A stretch of 64,000 nt of DNA, taken from Schistocerca nitens (taxonomy: Eukaryota; Arthropoda; Insecta; Orthoptera; Acrididae). The stretch is from the NCBI RefSeq assembly GCF_023898315.1, contig NC_064622.1, positions 75,216,387 through 75,280,386 of the forward strand, given 5' to 3'. The translations under genes and the position numbers were made by a program. Under the pieces are notes generated by a model that had not been told where the DNA came from, did not search any database, and saw nothing but the letters and a program-made list of their open reading frames with translations. Below are positions 54,513-64,000 of the stretch, one piece after another; the first letter of the stretch is position 1, and each line of letters opens with the position of its first letter.

Positions 54513-55615
54513 ACTGAAGAGCGGAAAAAACTGCTACACCTGCCGTAACATCGTGTAAGGCACCGGATAGCACGCAGAAGTGCCGCAGCACGACGTGCCA
54601 TCGACTCGACTAACGTCTGAAGTAGTGCTGGAGGGAACTGACACCACCATTCCAGCGGCGTCGTACACAAATCCGTAAAAGTACAAGGGAGTGGAGATCT
54701 CTTCTGAGCAGCACGTTGCAAAGGACCCCAGATCTGCTCAATAACATCAATGTCTGTGGAGTTCGGTGGCCAGCAGAAGTGTTTAAACTCAGAACAGTGT
54801 TCCTGGAGCTACTCTGTAGCAAATATGGACTTGTGGGGTGTCGCATTGTCTTTTTGGAATTGCCAAGTCCGTCGGAATGCACAGTCGACGTGAATGGATC
54901 CAGATGATCACACAGGATGTTTGTGTACGTGTCACCTGTCAGAGTGGTATCTAGACGCATCAGAGGTTCCATATCACTCGAACTGCACACGCCCCACACC
55001 ATTACAGAGCCTCCACCAGCTTGAACAGTCTCCTGCTGACATGCAGGGTTCATGGATTGATGAGGTTGTCTCCATACCCGCCGACCGTTGTGACCGAGCG
55101 GTTCTAGGCACTTCAGTCTGGAACCGAGCGACCGCTACGGTCGCAGGTTCGAATCCTGCCTCGGGCATGAATGTGTGTGATGTCCGTAGATTAGTTAGGT
55201 TTAAGTAGTTCTAAGTTCTAGGGGACTGATGACCTCAGAAGTTAAGTCCCATAGTTCTCAGAGCCATTTGAACCATTTTTTTCTCCATACCCGCACAGGT
55301 CCATCCACTTGATACAATTTGAAACGAGACTCGTCCGACCAGGCAAAACGTTGACAGTCTTCAACAACCCAGTGTTGGTGCTGATGGGCTCAGGCGAGGC
55401 GTAAAGCATTGTGTCGTGCAGTCATCAAGAATACACGAATGGGTCTTCGGCTCCGAAGGCCCACATCGATGACGTTTCGTTGAACAGTTCACAGCCTTGG
55501 AATCTGCAGCAATTTGCGGAAGGGTTGCACTTCCGTCACGTTGAACAATTAAGTCGTCGTTCGTCCTGTTATGCAGGATCTTTTTCCAGGCGCAGAGATG
55601 TCTGAGATTTGATGT
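54513..55615 (-). mobile_element. Mariner-like element relic, split by a SINE
   Basis: Minus-strand frame 55053-54610 gives QAGGGSVMVWGVCSSSDMEP, LDTTLTGDTYTNILCDHLDP, then after frameshifts the second-Asp region and a C-terminal SLQHYFRR. Beyond the SINE, sequence near 55300-55590 continues the N-terminal half (TSLVSNCIKWMDL region). No paired terminal repeats were found. Inactive. Confidence 0.7.
55082..55281 (+). mobile_element. tRNA-headed SINE (AGAGCC-tail family), 13-bp target duplication
   Basis: Sense copy: GTGACCGAGCGGTTCTAGGC (A box), GGTTCGAATCCTGC (B box), tail CTCAGAGCCATTTGAACC plus a T-run. TCTCCATACCCGC is duplicated exactly at 55069-55081 and 55282-55294 inside the transposon. 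Confidence 0.95.
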
Positions 55616-55671
55616 TTTACTGTGGACTGAGAACAAAAGAAGAAGGAGGAAAAAAGAATATTAATTGCACT

Positions 55672-55803
55672 AGGTACGCAGGAGGACGTTTGTGAATTGT
55701 GGAAGAAAGGCGATGAGTTACTGATGGAAGTAAAGACATGGGACCGGGTCGTGAACTATGATTCAGGAGCTCGGTCGGTAGAGCAGTTGCCCACGAAAGG
55801 CTC
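55672..55803 (+). repeat. Diverged fragment of the palindromic-SINE family
   Basis: B-linker remnant (GGCGATGAGTTACTGATGGA, AGTAAAGACATG) followed by the head AGCTCGGTCGGTAGAGCAG and TTGCCCACGAAAGGC. It ends at the same place in the head as composite 1 (GAAAGGC). Confidence 0.6.
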
Positions 55804-56104
55804 TTTCGCTTCAGTCAAAACAGTTAATTGCATTTGCTGTTTCGGGTCAACAATTGATTTTGTGTTCAACAGTGAACTGAAATTTGTTATGTATCTTAAT
55901 AAATTTTTTTGGTAGGTTGTCTGTTTCCTCTGTTGACGACTAGATAGAATAAGAATGTCAACAGCGTAGCGTTAATAGCAAAGCTGTCTATCATTCAGTA
56001 GGGTTTGTCATACAAAAAAGTGCTCCTCATTGTCCTTAACCAGTGTGCCCGAGGACGGATGGTCATCATTCAGTAAATTGTCCGCGGCTCGTGGTCTTGC
56101 AAAA

Positions 56105-56250
56105 GATGTGTTCAAATGTGTGTGAAATCTTATGGGACTTAACTGCTAAGGTCATCAGTCCCTAAGCTTACACACTACTTAACCTAAATTATCCTAAGGA
56201 CAAACACACACACCCATGCCCGAGGGAGGACTCGAACCCCCGCCGGGACC
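56105..56250 (-). mobile_element. tRNA-headed SINE, second tail subfamily
   Basis: Antisense: TTCAAATGTGTGTGAAATCT tail and inverted head ending GGACTCGAACCCCCGCCGGG. Head-to-head with the SINE that follows. Confidence 0.88.
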
Positions 56251-56251
56251 C

Positions 56252-56490
56252 CCGTGGTCTTGCGGTAGCGTTCTCGCTTCCCGCGCACGGGGTCCCGGGT
56301 TCGATTCCCGGCGGAGTCAGGGATTTTTCCCTGACTCGAGATGACTGGGTGTTGTGCGTCTTTCATCCTCATTCACCCGCAAGTCGCCGAAGTGGCGTTA
56401 AAGAACTTGTGGAGCCGCGGCCGAACCGCCCCGCGAGGGGTCCCCCGGCCACCAATGCCATACGCTCATTATTATTATTATTATTATTCA
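56252..56490 (+). mobile_element. tRNA-headed SINE with (ATT)n tail
   Basis: Sense head CGTGGTCTTGCGGTAGCGTT and GGTTCGATTCCCGGCGG, then CAAGTCGCCGAAGTGGCGTT, CCGGCCACCAATGCCATACG and (ATT)n at about 56468-56490. The head is the same type as in 60800-61016, but the tail is different. Confidence 0.88.
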
Positions 56491-56680
56491 GTAAACTGAC
56501 GGAACGATGGTTCAAAGCAAACCGTTCTAGTAAACATGGGCTCTAAACTCGTATCTTAGGTGCTACGAGCACATGTTTAGTAGCGAACAGCTCATTTTTA
56601 TTACGGTATGCGCTTTAGAGCCACATTTGCAAGGAATTTTGGATCGAATGAGCTTCCCATCACGTCACTGTTTCATACAT
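56491..56680. repeat. Foldback repeat fragment
   Basis: AAACATGGGCTCTAAACTCG (about 56533) pairs with the inverse of CGCTTTAGAGCCACATTTG (about 56610). The outer sequence AACGATGGTTCAAAGCAAA resembles the outer arm of the palindrome at 27570-28155. Confidence 0.4.
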
Positions 56681-56794
56681 CAAGCCACTGCAATAGAGAT
56701 AGTTGGTGGGCAGTTGACCTTACTGTAGCGACCACATTGACCCACCCCCTTCTCCCTCCCGGCGCAATCTGTGTAAGTACTCTCCGTCTAGAGT

Positions 56795-57208
56795 TCTTTC
56801 TTTCTTTCTTTTGCTACTGCCTTTATCCCGCATTGTGCGCAGGGTCGGCAGGGTTAAGTACGGAATTGGCAAGGTTAATTTTAAGGGGTGGCCTGATGCC
56901 CTTCCTGCCGCCACCCCATACCCCCCAGGACGGAAGTATTGTACCCCAACAGTCTGCGTCTAGTGTAAATAGTGAAATAGTGTGAATGTGTTTCATATGT
57001 CTGCGAGTCATGTAACTGAGGCGGGACGTGGGGACCAGCCCGGTATTCACCTAGTAGGATGTGGAAAATCCGCCTAAAAACCACATCCAGGCTGGCAGGC
57101 ACACCAGCTGTCATCGTTAATCCGCTGGGCGGAATCGATCCGGGGCCGGCGCGCCTACCCGAGTCCATGAAGCAGCGCGTTAGTGCTCTCGGCTACCCTC
57201 GCTGGTTT
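56795..57208 (-). mobile_element. SINE with tRNA-like end, near-perfect 16-bp target duplication
   Basis: Antisense. The tail begins (TTTC)n then CGCATTGTGCGCAGGGTCGG, with core GGTGGCCTGATGCCCTTCCT. A tRNA-like end is at about 57110-57205 (CGATCCGGGGCC, CAGCGCGTTAGTGCTCTCGG). ACTCTCCGTCTAGAGT at 56779-56794 matches ACTCTGCGTCTAGAGT at 57209-57224 in 15 of 16 bases. Confidence 0.82.
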
Positions 57209-57224
57209 ACTCTGCGTCTAGAGT

Positions 57225-57400
57225 AAATTTCATAGCGTTTATCTGAGGCTGGACGTGGGCGTTTACGACCTAAAAACCACATGCAGGCCGACTCTCCAGC
57301 CCACGCCGTTAATCCGCGAGGCCTATCCGATCCGGAACAGGCTCACCTCCCCGAATCCTGGCAGCGGTGCGTTAACGTGTTCGGCTACACGCACGGGTCA
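57225..57400 (-). mobile_element. Older, diverged copy of the same SINE
   Basis: CTGAGGCTGGACGTGGGC, ACCTAAAAACCACATGCAGG and GCGTTAACGTGTTCGGCTAC repeat the order of blocks in 56795-57208, in the same orientation. Confidence 0.65.
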
Positions 57401-57539
57401 ACTAAATGTCACCGTATTCCACTGATAGTATGTTTGAGATGCCATCATTTCTGAGGCTGCTTCTTGGCCCTTGAAAAGTAGCCCACCACCTGCCGTGGAG
57501 TTAACTCATCTCGGAAGTAGTTACCACGGGATGCGTCAG

Positions 57540-58060
57540 TTCTTTGCCCGCAACGCGCTCGAGGTGGGGCGGTGGAGGCGGTCGGCTATCCGGGAAGGAG
57601 CGAGCAGCAATCGAATTCCTGGCGCGGCCGGGACAGGCCCTCCTTTCAGGCCAAAGGGCTGCTCTCAGCAGACGCCGCCGGCGGCGGCAGCAGCCGCGCC
57701 CTCCTGTATCGGGTAACGATATTTAGCGTCTGAGAGGAAGAATGCGAGAATGGCAGGCTATGGCAGGGGTCTGGGGAAAAGTGGGAGGGCTTAGAGGGGG
57801 AGGGGCTGGAGGGAGGGAGGGAGGAGAAACCCGGAACGCGGCCGCAGAGCGACTCGCGCATCGGGCTATCGACTGGCGAGCGACTGCGGGCGGCGGCGCC
57901 TTTGATGTCTGGAGCCTCCCGGCCCCCGAGGATGTCTGCGAACACGTCCGCCCGCCCCGCCGCCCCGATTCCTGACACGAGATGCGGCGTGGGCGACGCC
58001 GACCGACCGACATCCCGATAAGGCGACAGGTGGAGAACGCCGAACATGGGACGCTGTTTC
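57540..58060. other. CpG-rich block of unknown function
   Basis: Very CpG- and GC-rich (GCCGCCGGCGGCGGC, GGCCGCAGAGCGACTCGCGC), with short open frames on both strands that are composition artefacts. No TATA or start signal that I trust. Confidence 0.4.
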
Positions 58061-58133
58061 AACCGAGACGGCTTCTCTCACGTTTTGCATTAACATCGGC
58101 TAGCTTTATGCCGCTCTCACAAGGGCCGAATGT

Positions 58134-58222
58134 AATCGAGATTTGTGACGTCATAGCGTGAAATCCAAGGCCCACGAGAAAGATAGGCCGTAGCGCGTAC
58201 GTCACAGCACGTGACGCCGAAG
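58134..58222 (-). repeat. Dispersed repeat carrying CRE-type TGACGTCA
   Basis: Contains the palindrome TGACGTCA at 58146-58153 and CGTCACAGCACGTGACG at about 58199-58215. Its reverse complement resembles 63819-63915 (CTGTGACGT, CGGCCTGTCTTTCT), so this is a repeat and not a unique enhancer. Confidence 0.6.
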
Positions 58223-58254
58223 GACCGAGGAATAATTACAATGAAATTACAGTG

Positions 58255-58640
58255 AAATGAACACCCTTAGCTGCTTACAGGCGTTGACATACGTCAACTG
58301 GAACAGATGAAAATGTGTGCCCCGACCGGGACTCGAACCCGGGATCGCCTGCTTACATGGCAGACGCTCTATCCATCTGAGCCACCGAGGGTACAGAGGA
58401 TAGCACGACTGCAGGGATATATCTCTGGCACGCCTCGAGCGTTCGCCAGGTGTGGTAAACAAGCCGACTGTTTTCACAAGCTCGTTGTGGGGCCCGTGAC
58501 TTCTCGTGGGCCCCCGTGAAATTTCAGTTTTTGGAGCACGGTCAAGAGTCATGGTTTCACTCCGTGAACAAGTACGTGGCCGATGAGATGCAAGATCGAA
58601 ATTCTGTCGTAAGCAGAACTTCCCAGATTTCATACTGAAA
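58255..58640 (-). mobile_element. Thr-like tRNA-headed SINE
   Basis: The minus strand from 58389 to 58315 reads as a cloverleaf-like tRNA (GTGGCTCAGATGGATAGAGC D-arm, TGT anticodon position, GGTTCGAGTCCC T-arm), with a tail CACATTTTCATCTGTTCC and AACGCCTGTAAGCAGCTAAG below it. The tail and the lack of U at position 33 argue for a SINE head and not a functional tRNA gene. The upstream boundary near 58640 is uncertain. Confidence 0.7.
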
Positions 58641-58655
58641 CTAATCGTTTACAGA

Positions 58656-58977
58656 TGAAGCCCTTTGCGCATTCAGGGTCTCTCCAATTCGAGTCTTTAC
58701 TTGGTACGATTTTTTATAATAAAATACAAAACGGCATACTGCTATTTATATTGAAGGCTTTTGTCCTTGTTTTTAGTCTTATATCCAGTGTACTATGAAA
58801 GTATAACTGTTCATGGCACTAGCACATTGAACATTCGTCAAAAATGCATTTTTTCGTGCGATTTGCTGTAATTAAAGACATAATGATTGTTGAGGCCCTG
58901 AACACGTGGTAGTATGAAAGACACACCCTTTAATAGGCGTCCGTTAACTGTAATGCAGTAAATTCAGTCGCTGAACG
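58656..58977. other. No recognisable feature
   Basis: AT-rich spacer up to the truncated Tc1 copy. Confidence 0.4.
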
Positions 58978-60204
58978 ACGTGCTGACAGGAGGAAAGTTT
59001 CCAACCGACTTCTCATACACAAACAGCAGTTGACCGGCGTTGCCTGGTGAAACGTTGTTGTGATGCCTCGTGTAAGGAGGAGAAATGCGTACCATCACGT
59101 TTCGGACTTTGATAAAAGTCGGATTGTAGCCTATCGCGATTGCGGTTTATCGTATCGCGGCATTGCTGCTCGTATTGGTCGAGAGCCAATGACTGTCAGC
59201 AGAATATGGAATCAGTGGGTTCAGGAGGGTATTATGGAACGCCGTGCTGGATCCCAACGGCCTCGTATCACTAGCAGTGGAGATGACAGGCATCTTACCC
59301 GCATAGCTGTAACGGATCACGTTTGCAAGACAACAACCATCTGCACGAACAGTTCGACGATGTTTGCAGCAGAATGGATTATCAGCTCGGAGACCATGAC
59401 TGCGGTTACCCTTGACGCTGCAACGCAGACAGTAGCGCCAGCGATGGTGTACTCAACGACGAACCTGGGTGCACCAATGGCAAAACGTCATTTTTTCGGA
59501 TGAATCCAGGTTCTGTTTACAGCATCATGATGGTCGCATCCGTGTTTGGCGACATCGCGGTGAACGCACATTTGAAGCGTGTATTCGTCATCGCCATACT
59601 GGCGTATCACCCGTCGTGATGGTATGGGGTGCCATTGGTTTCACGTCTCGGTCACCTCTTGTTCGCATTGACGGCACTTTGAACAGTGGACGTTACATTT
59701 CAGATGTGTTACGACCCGTGGCTCTACCCTCCATTCGATTCCTGCGAAACCCTATATTTCAGCAGGATAATGCACGACCGCATGTTGCAGGTCCTGTACG
59801 GGCCTTTCTGGATACAGAAAATGTTCGACTGTTGCCCTGGACAGCACATTCTCCAGATCTCTCACCAATTGAAAACATGTGGCCAATGGTGGCCGAGCAA
59901 CTGGCTCGTCACAATACGCCAGTCACTACTCTTGATGAACTGTGGTATCGTGTTGAAGCTGCATGGGCAGCTGTAAATGTGCACGCCATCCAAGCTCTGT
60001 TTTACTCAATGCCCAGGCGTATCAAGGCCGTTATTACGGCCAGAGGTGGTTGTTCTGGGTACTGATTTCTCAGAATCTATTCACCCAAACTGCGTGAAAA
60101 TGTAATCACATGTCAGTTCTAGTATAATATATTTATATACACGTTTATATACACGTTTATCATCTGTATTTCTTCTTGGTGTAGCAATTTTAATGGCAGT
60201 TGTG
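58978..60204 (+). mobile_element. Tc1-like family A, copy 3, 5'-truncated
   Basis: Homology to copies 1 and 2 starts abruptly at about 58978 (GTGCTGACAG), so the left terminal repeat and about 130 bp are missing. The right end TTAATGGCAGTTGTG meets TA at 60205-60206. A short internal tandem duplication (TATATACACGTT twice) lies near 60134-60158. It is the copy with the best-preserved transposase of this family. Confidence 0.9.
59063..60065 (+). pseudogene. Tc1 DD34E transposase, family A copy 3, one frameshift
   Basis: ATG 59063 (MPRVRRRNAYHHVSDFDK) opens the HTH half (RGIAARIGREPMTVSRIW). A one-base insertion in an A-run near 59480 shifts the frame, and the catalytic half continues open from there to 60065: VIFSDESRF (first Asp), VMVWGAIGF, IFQQDNARPHVAG (second Asp) and SPDLSPIENMW (Glu, 34 residues on). 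All three catalytic residues are present. Only this shift separates it from a complete frame, and copy 1 has the same four-A run. Confidence 0.9.
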
Positions 60205-60507
60205 TACTTTGTTTTCTGAAATATCCTGCGTCTTTCTTGCCAATGCAATAGAATTGTGTTCTGTAATGTTCCCTGTTGTCTATGTGTAACAGCGCTATCC
60301 GCGCTGTTTTGTTCGATTAAGTGGACGTGCCAGGGAACGTGAACCAAATGTTAGACAAAAAAAAAGCAGTCTACATTACTGACTGATTTGCTCGTAACTT
60401 ACTGCTTATTTATTCGTCCAAAAATATTTCTAGATTGTAAGATACATCGCTTTCTTGCAAGCATTGTTTGTGAATGCTCAGAAACACGCTCGGACGTACG
60501 CACGCAC

Positions 60508-60514
60508 ATACACA

Positions 60515-60560
<46 letters not shown>
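60508..60560. repeat. (CA)n microsatellite
   Basis: Nearly pure CA run with minor interruptions at the left. Confidence 0.96.
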
Positions 60561-60799
60561 AACGCTAAGTACAGATAATTTTAACAGCACTATTGTAGTA
60601 AATAAATTACTTTTTGTGTTTATCTACAAGGGAAAGTGCACTGTTTGTAATGGGATTTTTTTGCACCTTGTTTCAAGTTTCTTATACAAGGATGGACGAA
60701 TATATGAAAACACAACACGTTACCATGCCCTAGGCCGTGTACTACAACTTGGTACGAATGAATACAGGTCCTGTATGGTTTTCAAGAAAATCTCATGCA

Positions 60800-61016
60800 G
60801 CCCGCATCTCGTGGTCGTGCGGTAGCGTTCTCGCTTCCCACGCCCGGGTTCCCGGGTTCGATTCCCGGCGGGGTCAGGGATTTTCTCTGCCTCGTGATGG
60901 CTGGGTGTTGTGTGCTGTCCTTAGGTTAGTTAGGTTTAAGTAGTTCTAAGTTCTAGGGGACTTATGACCACAGCAGTTGAGTCCCATAGTGCTCAGAGCC
61001 ATTTGAACCATTTTTG
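60800..61016 (+). mobile_element. Chimeric tRNA-headed SINE, 12-bp target duplication
   Basis: Head CGTGGTCGTGCGGTAGCGTT and GGTTCGATTCCCGGCGG (as at 56252), joined to the AGAGCC tail (TTAGTTAGGTTTAAGTAG, GCTCAGAGCCATTTGAACC) of the other major family. AAATCTCATGCA is duplicated exactly at 60788-60799 and 61017-61028. Confidence 0.94.
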
Positions 61017-61067
61017 AAATCTCATGCAATTAGTCCTGTAAAATGATGGCGAGTTAAGGTAACGGCG

Positions 61068-62240
61068 ATGGACGTAACTGTCGATCACTCTCCTGTCCAA
61101 AGTAGACTACAAACACTCAATAATATTGAGATCTGGTGCCTATGGTGGTCAGAGAAGATGCTACAGTTTACCCTTGATCTCACAAAACCAACTGTGGACG
61201 ATACGAGCAGTGTGAAAAGGGGTCATTCGTCTTGGAACGCAACATTAGTAGTGGGGAACAAACACTTAGAAGGTGTAACTGTTCTGCTAAAGAGACTGCT
61301 TACACCACGCTTGTCCGCCCTATTCTGGAGCATTGCTGTGCGGTGTGGGATCCGCATCAGGCGAGACTGACAGATCACTTCGAAAAAGTTCAGAGAAGGA
61401 CAGCTCTTTCTGTATTATCGTGAAATAGGGGAGATAGTGCCACAGGCATGATACGTGAATTGGAGTGGCAATCATTAAAACAAAGGCGTTTTTAGTTGCG
61501 ACGGGATCTTCTCATAAAATTTCAATCACCAGATTTCTCTTCCGAGTGCGAAAACATTGTGTTGGTACATAGGGAGAAACATAGGGAGAAATGATCATCA
61601 CGATAAAATAAGATGAATCAGGGCGCGTACAGAAAAATTTAAGTGCTCGTTTTTCTCGCTTCCCGTTCGAGAGTGGAACGGTAGAGACAGCTTGAAGGTG
61701 GTTTGTTGAACCCTCTGCCAGACATTTAATTGTGAAAAGGAAAGTAATCACGTAGGTGTAGATGTAGAATTACAGCTGACCCAGCAACTTCCTGATTGTG
61801 GAGCTCCGTTCGTGTCGTTATGGTGCTGACAGTGTTCGCGAATGCGACATTGAGGTTGCAGTGAATTCTGCAGCGTCCTCCACTTATTTTTCATCACAGT
61901 CATCTTAAATTACCGCCTATAACGATCATTCAACACACACTTTCGTCCTCGTTGTTGCTTAGCGAACGATGTTTCTCTGCTTTGTCTCTATACGATATAA
62001 ATCTTCGTTATGGTGTCTCTTGAGATATCAAACACTTACACTATCTGAGTTACGCAAGCACCCACCACCGTCGGAGCACCAACAATTTGTCTTCGTTGGA
62101 AGTCAGTTAGCTCCGACATAATGCACTGGCAGCTACATTGAACACTGTTCTGACCACGGCTGACATTTGCAACGTATTGAGGACATTTTTCACACCTGCG
62201 GTTCCTGTTCAAAAACAACTTCAAAACTTCAGGCCTTACG
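61068..62240 (-). mobile_element. Tc1-like element relic, interrupted by a LINE
   Basis: The N-terminal part lies on the minus strand near 62120-62040 (MSELTDFQRRQIVGA then VVGACVTQIV, an HTH start). The catalytic C-terminal part is at 61265-61068 (RRMTPFHTARIVHSWF, then APDLNIIE). The LINE at 61266-61772 lies between them. The region of the first catalytic Asp is not recognisable. Inactive. Confidence 0.65.
61266..61772 (+). pseudogene. 5'-truncated jockey-group LINE, C-terminal part
   Basis: Frames read CNCSAKETAYTTLVRPILEHCCAVWDPHQ, FEKVQRRTALSVLS, a stop, then GMIRELEWQSLKQRR and a 3' end of TAGGTGTAGATGTAG type. Only the segment after the RT active site is present. Confidence 0.8.
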
Positions 62241-62885
62241 TTCAGCCATGCATTTCTTGCGGTTGTCCGTGTTTTTGGCCAACAGCTGTATTTCTCATGT
62301 ATAAAATCTGCTACTGAGTAGAAGTAGTGAGCCGATAGGAATGAAAGTAAGAATTATGAAATAATTTTTATCACATGTGACAGGCTTTTTAAATTTGATT
62401 GGCACTATTTATAATGGAAATTTTAACGTCTGGTGTCCTTAACTGGACATGAAAAATACCTTTCTACCTTTCATTATGTTCACATATACTGAAGATTTTA
62501 TTTATGTGGACTGTAGACAGAACATCATGAAAATGCATATGGGCAAGGGAGAAAGTTTGCGTTTTAAAAGCGCTAGCGTATCAGTTCTACGCCCAGCCCT
62601 TTTCGTAAACAAACTGTGTGGTATGAGAACCACGTAAGGCCGAAAACTGCCACTCGAGAGCGCTGCAGTCACAAATCACGTTAAGGAACACGTTCTGTGT
62701 GATGATTCAGCTCGTTTCTGAGCGTCCACCAACCACCAAGAAAACCACGTTAGCGTTCTTCACGATGAGAAAAGCGTCCTCTGTGAGGACTGTTTTAAGA
62801 ATTAAGCCATTTGTAATTTCCTCAGACTTGAAAAGTCTCTTTTCTCCGATCGTGCTGAACCTTCCTCGATGTTCAAAACGTGTCA
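62241..62885. other. No recognisable feature
   Basis: AT-rich spacer with short open frames that resemble nothing known. Confidence 0.4.
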
Positions 62886-63105
62886 TTGAAACCTCCTCGC
62901 AGATTAAAACTATGCAACAGGCCGATACACGACCCCAGTACCAAGCAGGAGAGCTCTTGTGTAGTTTACAAAGTTTAAGAGAGGTACTGGCGGAAGTAGA
63001 GCTATGTACCCAAGTCCTGCCAGGGTAACTCAAACGGTAGATCTTTGGCTGTGAAAGGCTAAGTTTCTGGTTTGAGTACCAGTCCAATACACAGTTTTCA
63101 TCGGG
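62886..63105. mobile_element. Old inverted copy of the palindromic-SINE family
   Basis: Starts antisense (GAAACCTCCTCGCAGATTAA, CCGATACACGACCCC), then at about 62945 turns sense (AGCAGGAGAGCTCTTGTGTA, GAGGTACTGGCGGAAGTAGA) and runs into the head (GGTAACTCAAACGGTAGATC, GGTTTGAGTACCAGTCC) and CACAGTTTTCATCGGGAAG. Diverged; no target duplication survives clearly. Confidence 0.6.
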
Positions 63106-63450
63106 AAGGCGGTTTTGAAAGAGCGCAATCTTCGTCGCAGAATGAGAACTCTTCTAAAGATATCATGTTTAGCTTTTGAAGTAATTCACCATTTTTATCA
63201 GCAGCTGACGACAGTCGGGTTTTAAAGTACATGTTGCTGACAAGGTACGTTGTGAATGTGTCGAAAAGTATTTAGTGTGGACAATGCGAACCGTTTCCGA
63301 CGGCTGTACTCAACATAAACGTTATTTAAGGTGCAGAAGGAAAAGTCAGCGATAACGGAAAATAAATAAAATTCTTCTGGTTATTATGCAGGGATCTTTT
63401 TGGATCTCTTAGGCAACCCAGCGTTTCGTCCTCATCTGCGGAGATTACCC
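63106..63450. other. No recognisable feature
   Basis: Spacer; nothing seen. Confidence 0.4.
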
Positions 63451-63457
63451 CCAGAAA

Positions 63458-63500
63458 GGGGGGGGGGGGGAAGGAGGGGGCGGGGAGGGAGGGGGGCGGG
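63458..63500. repeat. G-rich low-complexity tract
   Basis: Runs of G with scattered A and C, enough G-triplets for G-quadruplex potential on this strand. Confidence 0.85.
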
Positions 63501-63818
63501 TTCGTAGCGTCGATGTCGGTATCTCACCAGTCAGTGACGTTCAGTCTCTCTGTCGCGTACTGGAGCGCGGATGGAGACCACGAGAAATACGGGTATTACA
63601 ATTCCAGTCGGCTTGGCAGTCATACTTTACAAACGCTCGGCTCCATTCAGGGACAACTGAAAATCAGTACGCCAATGAAAACGTATATATTAAAGAACTT
63701 TCTTGTGTGGTATCGAAAGCTTTCATGCATGTAAAAGCTAAGTTAAGAATTATTAAAGCCGTCTGCAGCAGTTACTCGCTTTCCGGCGGCGACGGCTGCT
63801 GGCACTCGTCAGACCTGT

Positions 63819-63915
63819 AGTGTCACTTGCTGTGACGTCAGCACTGCGGCCTGTCTTTCTTGCGCGCTTCAGGCGTGGAGGTGTAACGTCACGTGAGTTT
63901 GGAATGCGGACGCAG
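63819..63915 (+). repeat. Dispersed repeat carrying CRE-type TGACGTCA, second copy
   Basis: TGACGTCA at 63833-63840 and AACGTCACGTGAG near 63883. The order of blocks matches the reverse complement of 58134-58222. Confidence 0.6.
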
Positions 63916-64000
63916 TTTGACTTTCTGAGGATGCTGACGTCGCCGTCCTTGTCGTTCCCTTACAGCAGAGTAGTGCATTTCTTCAGAACCGAAAGCTGAA

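Noticed and set aside
57471-58096. Several overlapping open frames in the GC-rich block
   Set aside because: Stop codons are rare in GC-rich DNA on all frames; Ala/Arg/Pro-rich products look like composition artefacts.
58315-58389. Thr-like tRNA on the minus strand
   Set aside because: Base 33 is not U, and a SINE-like tail follows directly. Called as a SINE head.
1-64000. CRISPR arrays, operons or phage genes
   Set aside because: The repeats are SINEs, transposons and microsatellites with eukaryotic hallmarks; no regularly spaced direct repeats and no bacterial gene organisation.

Overview
The window is arthropod nuclear DNA, most likely from a large orthopteran genome of the Schistocerca (locust) type. 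I judge this from its repeats. Many copies of a tRNA-headed SINE ending in AGAGCCATTTGAACC, several Tc1/mariner families, RTE and jockey-group LINEs and a 5S-rRNA-headed SINE are the repeat mixture I associate with locust genomes. I see no host protein gene, no functional tRNA or rRNA gene, no CRISPR array and no bacterial-style operon. The only long intact reading frame with a recognisable function is a Tc1-like transposase at 4093-5115. Almost every other long reading frame is a transposon relic or its antisense shadow.

Layout. 1-9.4 kb: unrecognised sequence, a DUF4817-type transposase relic, the intact Tc1 element, RTE scraps and three more transposase relics, including a TIR-bounded 1.57-kb element. 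9.4-9.9 kb: a CpG-rich block. 10-19 kb: microsatellites, a Tc1-like element split by a SINE, tRNA-headed SINEs, two palindromic SINE insertions (16131-16905 and 17636-18076) and a 5S-derived SINE. 19-27.3 kb: a Tc1 copy, LINE fragments, another SINE-split Tc1 and a mariner with a Tc1 inside it. 27.5-29.1 kb: two long foldback palindromes. 29.4-31.7 kb: a LINE inside a LINE, then RTE. 32.6-36.5 kb: a Tc1 inside a Tc1, flanked by SINE repeats. 36.6-41.6 kb: a CpG-rich block, a third palindromic SINE, LINE scraps and a mariner inside an RTE. 41.6-46.5 kb: mostly unrecognised, with one RTE tail, one SINE and a CpG-rich block. 46.5-55.6 kb: four LINE copies, including a 2.3-kb RTE body, and a SINE-split transposon. 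55.6-64 kb: SINEs, CpG-rich and CRE-bearing repeats, a third copy of Tc1 family A, and a Tc1 interrupted by a LINE.

How it fits together. The window is a layered record of insertions. Order can often be read directly: TA duplications mark Tc1/mariner events and 8-14 bp target duplications mark SINE events. In two cases the nested element can be removed on paper to give either a perfect match to an empty copy elsewhere in the window or an uninterrupted reading frame. The most unusual observation is that one tRNA-headed SINE family inserts repeatedly as an inverted (snap-back) dimer. Three copies have this structure, each with its own perfect 12-14 bp target duplication, and an older copy is also inverted. 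A second point of note is a young Tc1-like family whose two copies share length and near-identical sequence and whose catalytic triad spacing is DD32E rather than the usual DD34E.

All assignments come from reading the sequence and recalling family features. No database search was run, and boundaries of degenerate elements are approximate.
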